From Streptomyces sp. V2I9 (lineage in GTDB: Bacteria; Actinomycetota; Actinomycetes; Streptomycetales; Streptomycetaceae), in contig NZ_JAUSZJ010000002.1 in the NCBI RefSeq assembly GCF_030817475.1, positions 6,090,626 to 6,154,625 on the forward strand: DNA of 64,000 nt, read 5' to 3'. Shown in pieces: positions 17,477 through 25,619 of the stretch. The notes below the pieces were generated by a model. It did not search any database, was not told the DNA's origin, and saw only the letters and a program-made list of their open reading frames with translations. Position numbers and translations under genes: made by a program. Numbering within the stretch: the stretch's first letter is position 1; each line of letters begins with the position of its first letter.

Positions 17477-18214
17477 TCACACCTCCGGGGCCTCCGTCAC
17501 GGGCAGGCACTCGGCGAGCAGGTCGACGACGTCGCGCCAGGCCCGCCGCGCGTGCTGGGGGTGGTGGCCGACGCCGGGGACCGTGGGGTGGTCGACCGGC
17601 GGGTGGTGGAAGGCGTGCAGGGCGCCGCCGTAGACCGTGAGGCGCCAGTCGATGCCCGCCGCCCGCATCTCGGCGGTGAACGCGTTCCGTTGCGCGGGCG
17701 CCATGATCGGGTCCTCCGACCCGACTCCGGCCCACACCGGGCAGCGAATGCGCGCCGCCTCGCCCGGTCGGCCCGTGGTGGTGGCGTTGACCGTTCCGAT
17801 CGCGCGCAGGCCGACGCCGTCGCGCCCGAGTTCCAGCGCGACGGCGCCTCCGGTGCCGTAGCCGATGGCGGCGATCCGGTCGGGATCGGTCCGCGGTTCG
17901 GCGCGCAGCACGCCGAGCGCCGCGTGGCCGATGCCGCGCATCCGGTCGGGGTCGGCGAGCAGCGGCAGGCAACGGGCCAGCATCTCCTCGGGGTCGCCCA
18001 GATAGCGCCCACCGTGAAGGTCGAAGGCCAGCGCCACATACCCCAGCTCGGCGAGAGCATCGGCCCTGCGGCGCTCGACGTCGCCGAGCCCCATGCCCTC
18101 CGGTCCGATCAGCACCGCCGGCCGGGGGCCGGCACCGGCCGGGAGAGCGAGGTACCCGATCATCGTCAGACCGTCGGCCGGATACGCGACCGCACGCGCC
18201 GTCATCGTCGTCAT
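17477..18214 (-). CDS. dienelactone-hydrolase-like protein with altered nucleophile site
   Basis: A 245-residue alpha/beta hydrolase of the DLH family. Strand and helix order match carboxymethylenebutenolidase-like proteins: PAVLIGPEGMGLGD, ALAFDLHGGRYLGD, VNATTTGRPG, GVGSEDPIMAP (acid) and YGGALHAFHHP (His). The nucleophile elbow, normally G-x-C-x-G, reads G118-Y-G120-T-G122, so Gly stands where Cys is expected. The acid and His regions look intact. It may be a non-hydrolytic or differently acting member, or use another nucleophile. It is a lone gene; about 300 bases separate it from the divergent glycerate kinase. Confidence 0.8.
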   Translation of the reverse strand: MTTMTARAVAYPADGLTMIGYLALPAGAGPRPAVLIGPEGMGLGDVERRRADALAELGYVALAFDLHGGRYLGDPEEMLARCLPLLADPDRMRGIGHAALGVLRAEPRTDPDRIAAIGYGTGGAVALELGRDGVGLRAIGTVNATTTGRPGEAARIRCPVWAGVGSEDPIMAPAQRNAFTAEMRAAGIDWRLTVYGGALHAFHHPPVDHPTVPGVGHHPQHARRAWRDVVDLLAECLPVTEAPEV

Positions 18215-18517
18215 GGGACCGGACTGTAGTGATGGCCGAGAGCGAACCGGGCGGTGTTCTGCCGGCGGCAGAACGGCGCGGGGCCCCGGACGTGCGGCGC
18301 GGGGCGACGAGGACCGTCACCCCTTCCGTCCCCGCGGCAGGAGCTGTCGGATCACGTGCCCGGTCGCGGTGGTGGAGGCCGGCCCCCGCCGTACGTCTCT
18401 CGCGGGCGGCTCCCGTTCCGGGCCGGTCGTGCGGCGTGGGCGGCCATGGGCAGATCACGGGTCCTGCGGTTAGGGTCGGGGCGGCGCGACTGCCTGTTCG
18501 AAAGCAAGGGATGCAAG
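18215..18517. other. intergenic region between DLH-like and glycerate kinase genes
   Basis: 303 bases with no convincing gene on either strand. It holds the divergent promoters. A TTAGGGT at 18468-18474 about 45 bases ahead of the kinase start resembles a -10/start region. No strong palindrome or repeat is evident. Confidence 0.5.
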
Positions 18518-19654
18518 GTGACGGACGGAGCAGATGTGAAGGCCGCGCGCGTGCTCGTCGCGGCGGACAAGTTCAAGGGCTCGCTCACGGCCGTAGAGGT
18601 CGCGGAGCGGGTGACGGCGGGGCTGCGGCGTGTCGTCCCCGGTCTGGCGGTGGAGACCCTGCCGGTCGCGGACGGCGGCGACGGCACGGTCGCGGCGGCG
18701 GTGGCCGCCGGGTTCGAACGCCGTGAGGCGCGGGTGACCGGCCCGCTCGGGGACCCGGTGACGGCGGCGTACGCGCTGCGCGGGTCCACCGCCGTGGTGG
18801 AGATGGCGGAGGCGTCGGGCCTCCAGCACCTGCCCGAGGGGGTGTTCGCCCCGCTCTCGGCCACCACCTACGGCTCGGGCGAACTGCTGAGGGCCGCCCT
18901 GGAGGCGGGGGCGACGACCATCGTGTTCGGGGTCGGCGGCAGCGCCACCACGGACGGCGGCGCGGGCATGCTCGCCGCCCTCGGAGCCCGGTTCCTGGAC
19001 GCGGACGGCACGCCCGTGGGACCCGGCGGCGGCCCCCTCGCGGAGCTGGCCGAGGCCGACCTCTCCGGGCTCGACCCGCGTCTGAAGGACATCGATCTGG
19101 TCCTGGCCAGTGACGTGGACAACCCGCTGACCGGGCCCAAGGGCGCCCCGGAGGTGTACGGGCGGCAGAAGGGCGCGAGCGAGGAGGACATCGCGGTCCT
19201 CGACGCGGCCCTGACGCACTACGCCTCGATCCTGGGCCCCGGAACGGCTCGGCTTCCCGGCGCGGGCGCGGCGGGAGGCATCGGCTACGGGGCGCTCGTC
19301 GCCCTCGGTGCCCGCTTCCGCCCCGGCATCGAGGTGATGCTCGACGTCCTGGGCTTCGCCCCCGCGCTCGCCCGCGCCACGCTGGTGATCACCGGCGAGG
19401 GGTCGCTCGACGAGCAGACGCTGCACGGCAAGGCCCCGGCCGGGGTCGCCGCGGCCGCCCGTGCGGCCGGGATCGATACCGTCGCCGTCTGCGGCCGGCT
19501 CGCCCTGTCCCGTGAGGCCCTTCAGCAGGCGGGCATCCGGCGCGCCTACGCCCTGGCGGACCTGGAGCCGGACCCGGCCGTCTCCATGGCCCGGGCCGGC
19601 CGGCTGTTGGAGCAGGTGGCGGAGTCCATCGCACGGGACCACCTGCACGGCTGA
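18518..19654 (+). CDS. glycerate kinase (GarK/GlxK type)
   Basis: A 378-residue glycerate kinase. Characteristic segments are VLVAADKFKGSLTAVEVAE at the N-terminus, VADGGDGTV, FGVGGSATTDGGAGM (nucleotide/glycerate site) and ITGEGSLDEQTLHGKAP. It phosphorylates D-glycerate, in most characterised relatives to 2-phosphoglycerate, feeding glycolysis from glyoxylate or serine breakdown. GTG at 18518 has AAGGG upstream; an alternative GTG at 18536 (MKAARVLVAAD) has GGAG 5 bases before it and is nearly as good. It appears monocistronic. It could recycle glyoxylate released by the malyl-CoA lyase of the nearby ethylmalonyl-CoA operon, but this link is only an inference. Confidence 0.93.
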   Translation: MTDGADVKAARVLVAADKFKGSLTAVEVAERVTAGLRRVVPGLAVETLPVADGGDGTVAAAVAAGFERREARVTGPLGDPVTAAYALRGSTAVVEMAEASGLQHLPEGVFAPLSATTYGSGELLRAALEAGATTIVFGVGGSATTDGGAGMLAALGARFLDADGTPVGPGGGPLAELAEADLSGLDPRLKDIDLVLASDVDNPLTGPKGAPEVYGRQKGASEEDIAVLDAALTHYASILGPGTARLPGAGAAGGIGYGALVALGARFRPGIEVMLDVLGFAPALARATLVITGEGSLDEQTLHGKAPAGVAAAARAAGIDTVAVCGRLALSREALQQAGIRRAYALADLEPDPAVSMARAGRLLEQVAESIARDHLHG

Positions 19655-19867
19655 CGCCCCCGCGGCCGGGGAGTTCCCGGAGGGGGGACAGGGCCCGGTG
19701 CGGTGAGGGGTCCGGTGCGGGGTGGGACCCGGCGCGGGGAGAGCCGTCGGAGCGAGGTGAGGTCCCGGTGGGCCACGGGGCCTCACTTCCAGCCGGTGGC
19801 TGCCGCCGGGCCCCTCCCGTGGCCGCCACGCGCGGGAGGGCTCGCCACCGGTCGCGGGAACCCTTGA

Positions 19868-20023
19868 CTACCAGTAGTGCCGTCGTCCTCCCACCGCGTG
19901 CCCCAGTGCCCCGAGAACCCACAGCACCGCGCCGACGGCCACCAGGATGATCCCGATGGTCCACAGGACGCCGATACCGGCGATCAGGCCGATGATCAGA
20001 AGGACGAGGCCGAGGATGATCAT
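19868..20023 (-). CDS. small hydrophobic membrane protein (DUF6131-like)
   Basis: A 51-residue protein beginning MIILGLVLLIIGLIAGIGVL with two closely spaced hydrophobic helices and a short tail ending GGRRHYW. GGAGG sits 5 bases before the ATG. It resembles the short DUF6131-type proteins common in actinobacteria, whose function is unknown. It is divergent from the SRPBCC gene at 20203, which has a sigma-B-like promoter. Small two-helix proteins of this sort are often stress-associated, but I see no matching stress promoter on this strand. Confidence 0.8.
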   Translation of the reverse strand: MIILGLVLLIIGLIAGIGVLWTIGIILVAVGAVLWVLGALGHAVGGRRHYW

Positions 20024-20130
20024 GGTGCCTCCGATCCTGGAAACCCCCTGATACCAGGTTCGTCTCGCCGTGCCCGAACCACAACATGAGGGGCCGAGCC
20101 GGGCCGGCGGAGATCATCTCGTCCTGACCG

Positions 20131-20155
20131 GTGTCGCGCGGACGGAGCCGGGTAC
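20131..20155 (+). promoter_or_regulatory. sigma-B-family (general stress) promoter
   Basis: GTGT (20131-20134), exactly 15 bases, then GGGTAC (20150-20155). This fits the Streptomyces sigma-B-type consensus GNNT-N14-16-GGGTAC/T without a mismatch. The start codon of the SRPBCC gene lies 48 bases downstream, so the leader would be about 35-40 bases. Confidence 0.65.
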
Positions 20156-20202
20156 GCGGCGGTGCGTCACCATCCGAACCCCGATCACTCCAAGGAGCGA
20201 AC

Positions 20203-20652
20203 ATGTCGAAGATCGAGGAGTCCGTCGAGGTCGCCGTCCCGGTGCGCACGGCCTACGACCAGTGGACGCAGTTCGAGGAGTTCCCGCAGTTCATGGACGC
20301 GGTGCAGCACATCGAGCAGCGCACGCCCACACTGACCCACTGGCGGACCAAGGTGGACGGGGTGAGCCGTGAGTTCGACGCGGAGATCACCGAGCAGATC
20401 CCCGACGAACGGGTCGCGTGGTCCACCGTGGCGGGCGAGGTCCGCCAGGCCGGCGTCGTCACCTTCCACCGCCTGGACGACACGCACACCAAGGTGATGC
20501 TGCAGCTGGACCACGACCCGCAGGGCATCGCCGACACCGTCGGCGACAAGCTCGGCTTCGTCCGCCGCCAGGCCAAGGACGATCTGAAGAACTTCAAGGA
20601 GTTCATCGAGAAGCGCGGCACCGCGACCGGCGCCTGGCGGGGCACCGCCTGA
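20203..20652 (+). CDS. SRPBCC (START-like) cyclase/dehydrase family protein
   Basis: A 149-residue single-domain SRPBCC protein: N-terminal KIEESVEVAVPVRTAYDQWT, then FPQFMDAVQHIEQ, a long central sheet (REFDAEITEQIPDERVAW) and a C-terminal amphipathic helix (AKDDLKNFKEFIEKRG). AAGGAG lies 6 bases before the ATG. These helix-grip proteins bind hydrophobic ligands; the Streptomyces homologues of this subtype are often stress-induced proteins of unknown role rather than polyketide cyclases. No polyketide genes are near. The perfect sigma-B-like promoter supports a stress role. A strong hairpin follows the stop. Confidence 0.88.
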   Translation: MSKIEESVEVAVPVRTAYDQWTQFEEFPQFMDAVQHIEQRTPTLTHWRTKVDGVSREFDAEITEQIPDERVAWSTVAGEVRQAGVVTFHRLDDTHTKVMLQLDHDPQGIADTVGDKLGFVRRQAKDDLKNFKEFIEKRGTATGAWRGTA

Positions 20653-20707
20653 CACCGGCCTCCCCTCCCGGCACGGCGCGCTTCCGCGCCGCGTCGGGAG
20701 GCCGGTG
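20653..20707 (+). terminator. large nested hairpin after the SRPBCC gene
   Basis: CACCGGCCTCCC (20653-20664) pairs perfectly with GGGAGGCCGGTG (20696-20707). An inner stem GGCGCG/CGCGCC closes on a CTTC loop. It begins one base past the stop codon. Confidence 0.72.
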
Positions 20708-20858
20708 CCGCCCGCGACGATCAGCCCCGTCCGGCGGCGGCCGCACCGGCGGCCGTCGCCGGACGGGCGTACGTTCCCCGGCGAACACCGTGGGGCGGGT
20801 GTCCGCCCCGGTCCTCGCGCGTCCGGGGCCGCCGCCGGGCCCGGACCGCACGAGCCCC

Positions 20859-21611
20859 TCACGACGCCCCCGGCGACAGCCTCAACGCCTCCAGCGCGAG
20901 CACCAGTTCCACCAGCTCGCGCGGCCGCGTCAACGAGCGCGCGGTGAGCCGCTCCAGCCGCCGCAGCCGGTTGAAGACCGTGTTCCGGTGACACCGCAGC
21001 CGCACCGCGGCCCGCCCCACCGAGCCCCCGCACTCCAGCCACGCCTCCACCGTCCCCACCAGCAGCGCGCGCTCCGCCGGGACCAGCTCCAGGAGTGGCC
21101 CGAGCACCTCCGCGAGGAGCCGGGCCGCCAGCTCGGGACGGCTCACCAGCAGGGCCGCCGGCAGCCGCTCGTCGAGCCGTACGACCCCCCGGCAGCCCGG
21201 CGCGCACGTCAGCAGCGCCGTACCCGCCAGGCGCAGCGCCGCGCCCAGCTCCGCCGGCGAGCCCACCACCGGGCTCATGCCACCCGGCCCCGCACCGCGC
21301 TCCGCGAGCCGTGCCACCGCCCCGGCCGGCCCCGTCGCGCCGAGCAGCACCACCGCGACGTCCGCGTACGCCGCCCCGCTCTCCGCCGCCCCCGGTGAAC
21401 GCTCCGCCGCGCCCCACCACCAGCGCGTCCCGTCCGCGTCCGGGCCCTCCGGCACCGCCGCCTCCGGCGCGGGCGCGCCCAGCACCACCACCGCGAACCA
21501 CCCCCGCTCCGGCAGCCCGAGGCCGTCCGCCGCGTCCGCCACCAGGTCCGGCCGCGCCCCGCCCGCCAGCAGCGGGGCGAGCAGCGCCCCGTACCGCGTC
21601 CCACGCCGCAT
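20859..21611 (-). CDS. PucR-type helix-turn-helix regulator (short form)
   Basis: A 250-residue regulator. The C-terminal PucR helix-turn-helix is clear (SVGRAAVRLRCHRNTVFNRL, then RLERLTARSL). The upstream 170 residues form a degenerate CdaR-like sensory region rich in Ala and Gly. It lacks the N-terminal GAF or PucR sensor domain of longer relatives. It is divergent from the five-gene branched-chain-type ABC transporter and is its probable regulator. The ATG at 21611 is the only good Met start; its ribosome binding site is weak (CGGAG). A perfect 14-bp palindrome in the shared gap is a candidate binding site. Confidence 0.82.
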   Translation of the reverse strand: MRRGTRYGALLAPLLAGGARPDLVADAADGLGLPERGWFAVVVLGAPAPEAAVPEGPDADGTRWWWGAAERSPGAAESGAAYADVAVVLLGATGPAGAVARLAERGAGPGGMSPVVGSPAELGAALRLAGTALLTCAPGCRGVVRLDERLPAALLVSRPELAARLLAEVLGPLLELVPAERALLVGTVEAWLECGGSVGRAAVRLRCHRNTVFNRLRRLERLTARSLTRPRELVELVLALEALRLSPGAS

Positions 21612-21701
21612 CCGCCGCTCCGTCCCCGGGTCCGGGCGCTCCTGACGACCGATGAGGATGCCACCGGCCGCCCGGCCGGGCGCCCTGCCCGTACGCGCGT
21701 C

Positions 21702-21715
21702 TGTGCACGTGCACA
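21702..21715. promoter_or_regulatory. 14-bp perfect palindrome, candidate operator
   Basis: TGTGCACGTGCACA is a perfect palindrome lying between the PucR-type gene (start 21611) and the ABC operon (start 21895). Its position suits control of either or both genes. The binding protein is unknown; the adjacent PucR-type protein is the first candidate. Confidence 0.5.
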
Positions 21716-21894
21716 ACGAGGCCCTGTATCGGCTGGTCGCCCGCATCGAGTCGGCCCCGCGCCGTGGACGTGCGGCCCGGCCCGGTGCTGGTCTGTGGCA
21801 CCACCCCCCGAACGAGCACCACGCCGGGGCGGGGCACGGCAGAGCACGACCGACGCGCTGTGCGCGACACGACATGGCGGAAGGAGGAACACAT

Positions 21895-22731
21895 ATGGCG
21901 ACGCTGGAGATCCGCGGGCTGTCCGTCGGGTACGGCCCGGTCCGGGCGCTGCGTGACGTCTCCGTCGAGGTGCCGGACGGCGGGATCACCGCCGTGCTCG
22001 GCGGCAACGGCGCGGGCAAGACCACGCTGCTGCGGGCCGTCTCGCGGACCCTCGGCTTCCACCGGGGGACGGGGAGCGGGACCATCCGGTTCGACGGCCG
22101 CCCGCTGGAAGGGCTGCGACCCGCCCAGGTGGTGGCCGCCGGAGTGGTCCAGGTACCGGAGGGCCGGCAGGTCTTCGCCCGGATGACGGTGGCCGACAAC
22201 CTGCGGGCGGGCACCCTCGGAGCACGGGGCGGACGCAAGGAGACGAGCGCCGCCCTGACTCGCGTGCACGAGCTGTTCCCGGTGCTCGCCGACCGCGCGC
22301 ACCAGCGGGCCGGGCTGCTGTCCGGTGGCGAGCAGCAGATGCTGGCGATGGGCCGCGCCCTGATGGCGGGGCCCCGGCTGCTCCTGCTGGACGAGCCCTC
22401 GCTCGGCCTCGCCCCGCTGATGGCGGCCAGGATCGCGGACACCGTGCGGGAGATCAACGCGGGCGGCACCTCCGTCATGCTCGTCGAGCAGAACGCGGCG
22501 ATCGCCCTGCGGCTCGCCTCCACGGCATACGTCCTCGACGTCGGCGAGGTCGCCCTGTCCGGGCCGGCCGACGAACTCGCCGCCTCCGACGAGGTGCGCC
22601 GCCGCTATCTCGGCGTCGTCGACGAGGACGCGGCGGCCGACACCGAACCGGCCGACCGGGTCCGGCGCACCCTCAGCAGATGGGACCCGGCCGATCCGAG
22701 CCGGCCCGCCCCGAGCAGGTGGTCCGCGTGA
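21895..22731 (+). CDS. livF: branched-chain amino acid-type ABC transporter ATPase
   Basis: A 278-residue LivF-type ATPase. Walker A GGNGAGKTT lies near residue 43, the signature LSGGEQQ near 140, Walker B LLLLDEPS follows, and a switch His region is replaced by VEQNAAIAL as normal for LivF. An extra Asp/Arg/Pro-rich tail of about 35 residues follows the usual end. AAGGAGG lies 7 bases before ATG 21895. First gene of livF-livG-livH-livM-binding protein, all translationally coupled. Hydrolyses ATP on the cytoplasmic face to drive uptake of a hydrophobic amino acid, urea or similar solute; the exact solute is unknown. Confidence 0.93.
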   Translation: MATLEIRGLSVGYGPVRALRDVSVEVPDGGITAVLGGNGAGKTTLLRAVSRTLGFHRGTGSGTIRFDGRPLEGLRPAQVVAAGVVQVPEGRQVFARMTVADNLRAGTLGARGGRKETSAALTRVHELFPVLADRAHQRAGLLSGGEQQMLAMGRALMAGPRLLLLDEPSLGLAPLMAARIADTVREINAGGTSVMLVEQNAAIALRLASTAYVLDVGEVALSGPADELAASDEVRRRYLGVVDEDAAADTEPADRVRRTLSRWDPADPSRPAPSRWSA

Positions 22732-23528
22732 CCGCCGCAGCGACCGCCCCCTCGGGCGCCGTCGCGGACGCCCTCGCCGTACAGGACGTCACCGTGCGCT
22801 TCGCCGGGCTCACCGCCCTCGACGGCGTCTCCTTCACCGTGGAACCGGGCAGCGTGCACGCCGTCATCGGACCCAACGGCGCCGGCAAGTCGACCTGCTT
22901 CAACGTCCTGTCCGGGGTCTACCGCGCCACCTCCGGGCACGTCCGTCTCGGGGACGCCGAACTCACCGGGCTCCCGCCGCACGCCATCGCGGACCTCGGC
23001 GTCGCCCGGACCTTCCAGAACCTGGCGCTGCCCCCGCACGCCACCGTCGCCGACAGCCTCCTGCTGGGCCGCCACCGGCTCACCCGCGCCGGGTTCCTCG
23101 CCACCGGCCTGCGGCTGCCCTCCGCCGCCCGCGAGGAACGGCGGCACCGGGAGCGGGTCCGGGAGATCGCCGAATTCATCGGTCTCGACAAGGAGTTGGA
23201 GCGCCCGGCGGGCTCCCTCCCGTACGGGCAGCAGAAGCTCGTCGAACTCGGCCGCGCCCTGTGCATGGAGCCGAAGGTCCTGCTGCTGGACGAGCCGATC
23301 GCCGGGATGACCGCGGACGAGCGCCGCCGCACCGCCGCCGTCGTCGCCGACGTGCGCGACAGCCTCGGCATCTCCATCGTCCTGGTCGAGCACGACATGG
23401 GGGTGGTGATGCGACTCGCGGACGCGGTGACCGTACTCGACTTCGGACGCCGGATCGCCGGAGGCGCCCCCGCCGAGGTCCAGAACGATCCGGCCGTCGT
23501 CCAGGCCTACTTGGGAGCACCGCAATGA
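22728..23528 (+). CDS. livG: branched-chain amino acid-type ABC transporter ATPase
   Basis: A 266-residue LivG-type ATPase, starting at a GTG that overlaps the livF stop. Walker A is GPNGAGKST near residue 51; the signature is LPYGQQKL; Walker B is VLLLDEPIAGM; the switch His lies in VEHDMGVVM. It carries the LivG-specific long insert with FQNLALPPHATVADSLLLGRH. Partners livF to form the nucleotide-binding heterodimer. The ATGA overlap with the next gene shows coupling with livH. Confidence 0.93.
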   Translation: MTAAATAPSGAVADALAVQDVTVRFAGLTALDGVSFTVEPGSVHAVIGPNGAGKSTCFNVLSGVYRATSGHVRLGDAELTGLPPHAIADLGVARTFQNLALPPHATVADSLLLGRHRLTRAGFLATGLRLPSAAREERRHRERVREIAEFIGLDKELERPAGSLPYGQQKLVELGRALCMEPKVLLLDEPIAGMTADERRRTAAVVADVRDSLGISIVLVEHDMGVVMRLADAVTVLDFGRRIAGGAPAEVQNDPAVVQAYLGAPQ

Positions 23529-24415
23529 CCACCTTCGTCGAACTCCTCCTCGGCGGCCTGTCGATCGGCTCGGTCTACGCCCTCATAGCGCTCGGCTTCG
23601 TCGTCATCTTCAAGGCCACCGAGGTCGTCAACTTCGCCCACGCCTCGCTGCTGCTGGCGGGCGGCTACGTCACCGCCGTGCTCCACGACGACATCGGGTT
23701 CTGGCCCGCGCTGCTCGTCGGGATCGCGGGGGCCGCGTCCGTCGGGGCGGCCATCGAGTTCTTCGTGATGCGCCGCTACCGGGGCAGCGACCACAGCGTC
23801 CTGGCCATCGTCACCATCGGCGTCGACATCCTCCTGATCACCGAACTCACCCGCAGGATGGGCACCGACGTGCTCGCCCTCGGGGACCCCTGGGGCAACG
23901 AGGTCCTCACCGTCGGCGGGGTCACCCTCGCCCACACCCGGATCGCGGCGTTCCTCGCCGCCGGGCTGCTGATCACGGTGTTCCTGCTCGCCTTCCGCTA
24001 CACCTCGTGGGGCGTGTCGATGCGGGCCGCCGCCGAGAACCCGCAGACGGCGGCGCTCATGGGCATCAGGCTGGGGCGGGTGTCGCTCGCCGCCTGGGCG
24101 GTCGCCGGGGCCCTCGCCGCCGTCGCCGCCCTCTTCCTCACCGTCTTCCCGACTCCGGGCCTCGAACGCGCCACCTCGCTCGCCGCGCTCAAGGCGTTCC
24201 CCGCCGCGATCCTCGGCGGCCTCGACTCCACCACCGGGGCGCTGGCCGGCGGACTGATCGTCGGCGTCACCGAGGCGCTCGCCACCGGCTACCAGAGCGA
24301 TCTCTCCTTCCTGGGCCGGGGCATCGGCGATCTGGCGCCCTACCTGGTGATGGTGGCGGTCCTGCTCATCCGGCCCGCGGGGCTCTTCGGCACGAAGGAG
24401 CTGGCCCGTGTCTGA
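23525..24415 (+). CDS. livH: branched-chain amino acid-type ABC transporter permease
   Basis: A 296-residue permease with about eight hydrophobic helices. LivH hallmarks: GLSIGSVYALIALGFVVIFK at the N-terminus, NFAHASLLLAGGY, the cytoplasmic coupling segment MRAAAENPQTAALMGI, and KAFPAAILGGLDSTTGALAG. It overlaps livG by 4 bases and livM by 8. Forms the transmembrane channel with livM. Confidence 0.93.
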   Translation: MTTFVELLLGGLSIGSVYALIALGFVVIFKATEVVNFAHASLLLAGGYVTAVLHDDIGFWPALLVGIAGAASVGAAIEFFVMRRYRGSDHSVLAIVTIGVDILLITELTRRMGTDVLALGDPWGNEVLTVGGVTLAHTRIAAFLAAGLLITVFLLAFRYTSWGVSMRAAAENPQTAALMGIRLGRVSLAAWAVAGALAAVAALFLTVFPTPGLERATSLAALKAFPAAILGGLDSTTGALAGGLIVGVTEALATGYQSDLSFLGRGIGDLAPYLVMVAVLLIRPAGLFGTKELARV

Positions 24416-25619
24416 CACCACCGCCGCAACCGCCCCGGCGCCCGCCCGCGCGGGGGGCCTCACCGACCGGCTGCGCACCCCCCGGACGTACGCCGTGCTC
24501 CTCGGCTCCCTCGTGCTCCTGGCGCTTCCGTTCTACGTGGACCGCTTCTGGCTCCAGGCCGGACTGTTCGCGATGGTGGCGGCGATCGGAGCCATCGGGC
24601 TCAACATGCTCACCGGCGCGACCGGGCAACTCTCCATGGGGCACGCCTTCTTCCTCGCCGTCGGCGCGTACGGCTACTGCGTCCTGGCGGGGGAGAGCAG
24701 CACGGAGAACGGGCACACACTGACCGGGCTCGGGCTGCCCAGCTGGCTCGCCGCGATCCTCGCGGTGCTGCTCGCCGGGGCGGCGGGCGGGATCTTCAGC
24801 CCCATCGCCGGGCGGCTGCGCGGCGCGTACCTCGGCATCGCGACCCTCGCCCTGATCTTCATCGGGCAGCACGTCCTGTTCAACGCGGGTTCGCTGACCG
24901 GCGGTTACAACGGCCGGGCCGTACCGCCGCTGTCCCTCTTCGGGTTCACCTTCGACGACACCGAACTCGTCGTGGCGGCCGTCCCGTTCGGGGCGTCGGA
25001 GAAGCTCTGGTACGCGGGTCTGCTCGCGCTCCTGCTGAGCGCGCTGTTCGCCCGCGGCGTGCTGCGCGGCCGGCCGGGACGGGCCATGAACGCCATCCGC
25101 GACCACCGGATCGCGGCCGGGGTGATGGGCGTGCCGGTGGCCCGCTACCGCGCGGGCGTCTTCGTCCTGTCCTCGATGTACGCCGGCCTCGCGGGCGTCC
25201 TGCTGGCCCTGGTCTTCCAGCGGACCGTGCCCGAGTACTTCGGCATGATCCTGTCCCTCGAATACCTCGCCATGATCGTCATCGGCGGGCTGGGCAGCGT
25301 CGCCGGAGCCGTGATCGGGGCCGCCTTCGTCTCCCTGCTCCCGCAGGTGTTCACCCACTACAGCGACTCCCTGCCGCTGGTCTCCGCCCCCGGCACGGGC
25401 GGGCTGGCGCCGGGTGAGGCGTCCCGCTATCTGTACGGCGCCGCGGTGGTCGCGGTGGTCCTCTTCCTGCCCGGCGGCCTCGCCCGCCTCGGCGCCGACC
25501 GCGCGAAGAAGCCGGCGGCACCGAAGAAGCCGGCGGTCCCGCGACAGCCGGCGCCTCCTGAACGATCAGCGGCTCCGAACCAACCAGCGACTCCGAAGAA
25601 TCCAGGGGAGAAGTCATGA
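24408..25619 (+). CDS. livM: branched-chain amino acid-type ABC transporter permease with Pro/Ala-Lys tail
   Basis: A 403-residue LivM-type permease. Core markers: MLTGATGQLSMGHAFFLAVGAY, the coupling helix MNAIRDHRIAAGVMGVPVAR, and LEYLAMIVIGGLGSVAGAVI. The last 40 or so residues form an unusual low-complexity tail of repeated Pro-Ala-Pro-Lys/Arg-like units (KKPAAPKKPAVPRQPAPPER), not part of the family fold and predicted to be cytoplasmic. The GTG start overlaps livH; ATGA overlap with the binding-protein gene. Confidence 0.92.
   Translation: MSDTTAATAPAPARAGGLTDRLRTPRTYAVLLGSLVLLALPFYVDRFWLQAGLFAMVAAIGAIGLNMLTGATGQLSMGHAFFLAVGAYGYCVLAGESSTENGHTLTGLGLPSWLAAILAVLLAGAAGGIFSPIAGRLRGAYLGIATLALIFIGQHVLFNAGSLTGGYNGRAVPPLSLFGFTFDDTELVVAAVPFGASEKLWYAGLLALLLSALFARGVLRGRPGRAMNAIRDHRIAAGVMGVPVARYRAGVFVLSSMYAGLAGVLLALVFQRTVPEYFGMILSLEYLAMIVIGGLGSVAGAVIGAAFVSLLPQVFTHYSDSLPLVSAPGTGGLAPGEASRYLYGAAVVAVVLFLPGGLARLGADRAKKPAAPKKPAVPRQPAPPERSAAPNQPATPKNPGEKS

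Noticed and set aside
20203..20652. Polyketide cyclase from a biosynthetic cluster
   Set aside because: SRPBCC fold only; no ketosynthase, acyl carrier or ketoreductase genes near either SRPBCC gene, and this one has a stress-type promoter.
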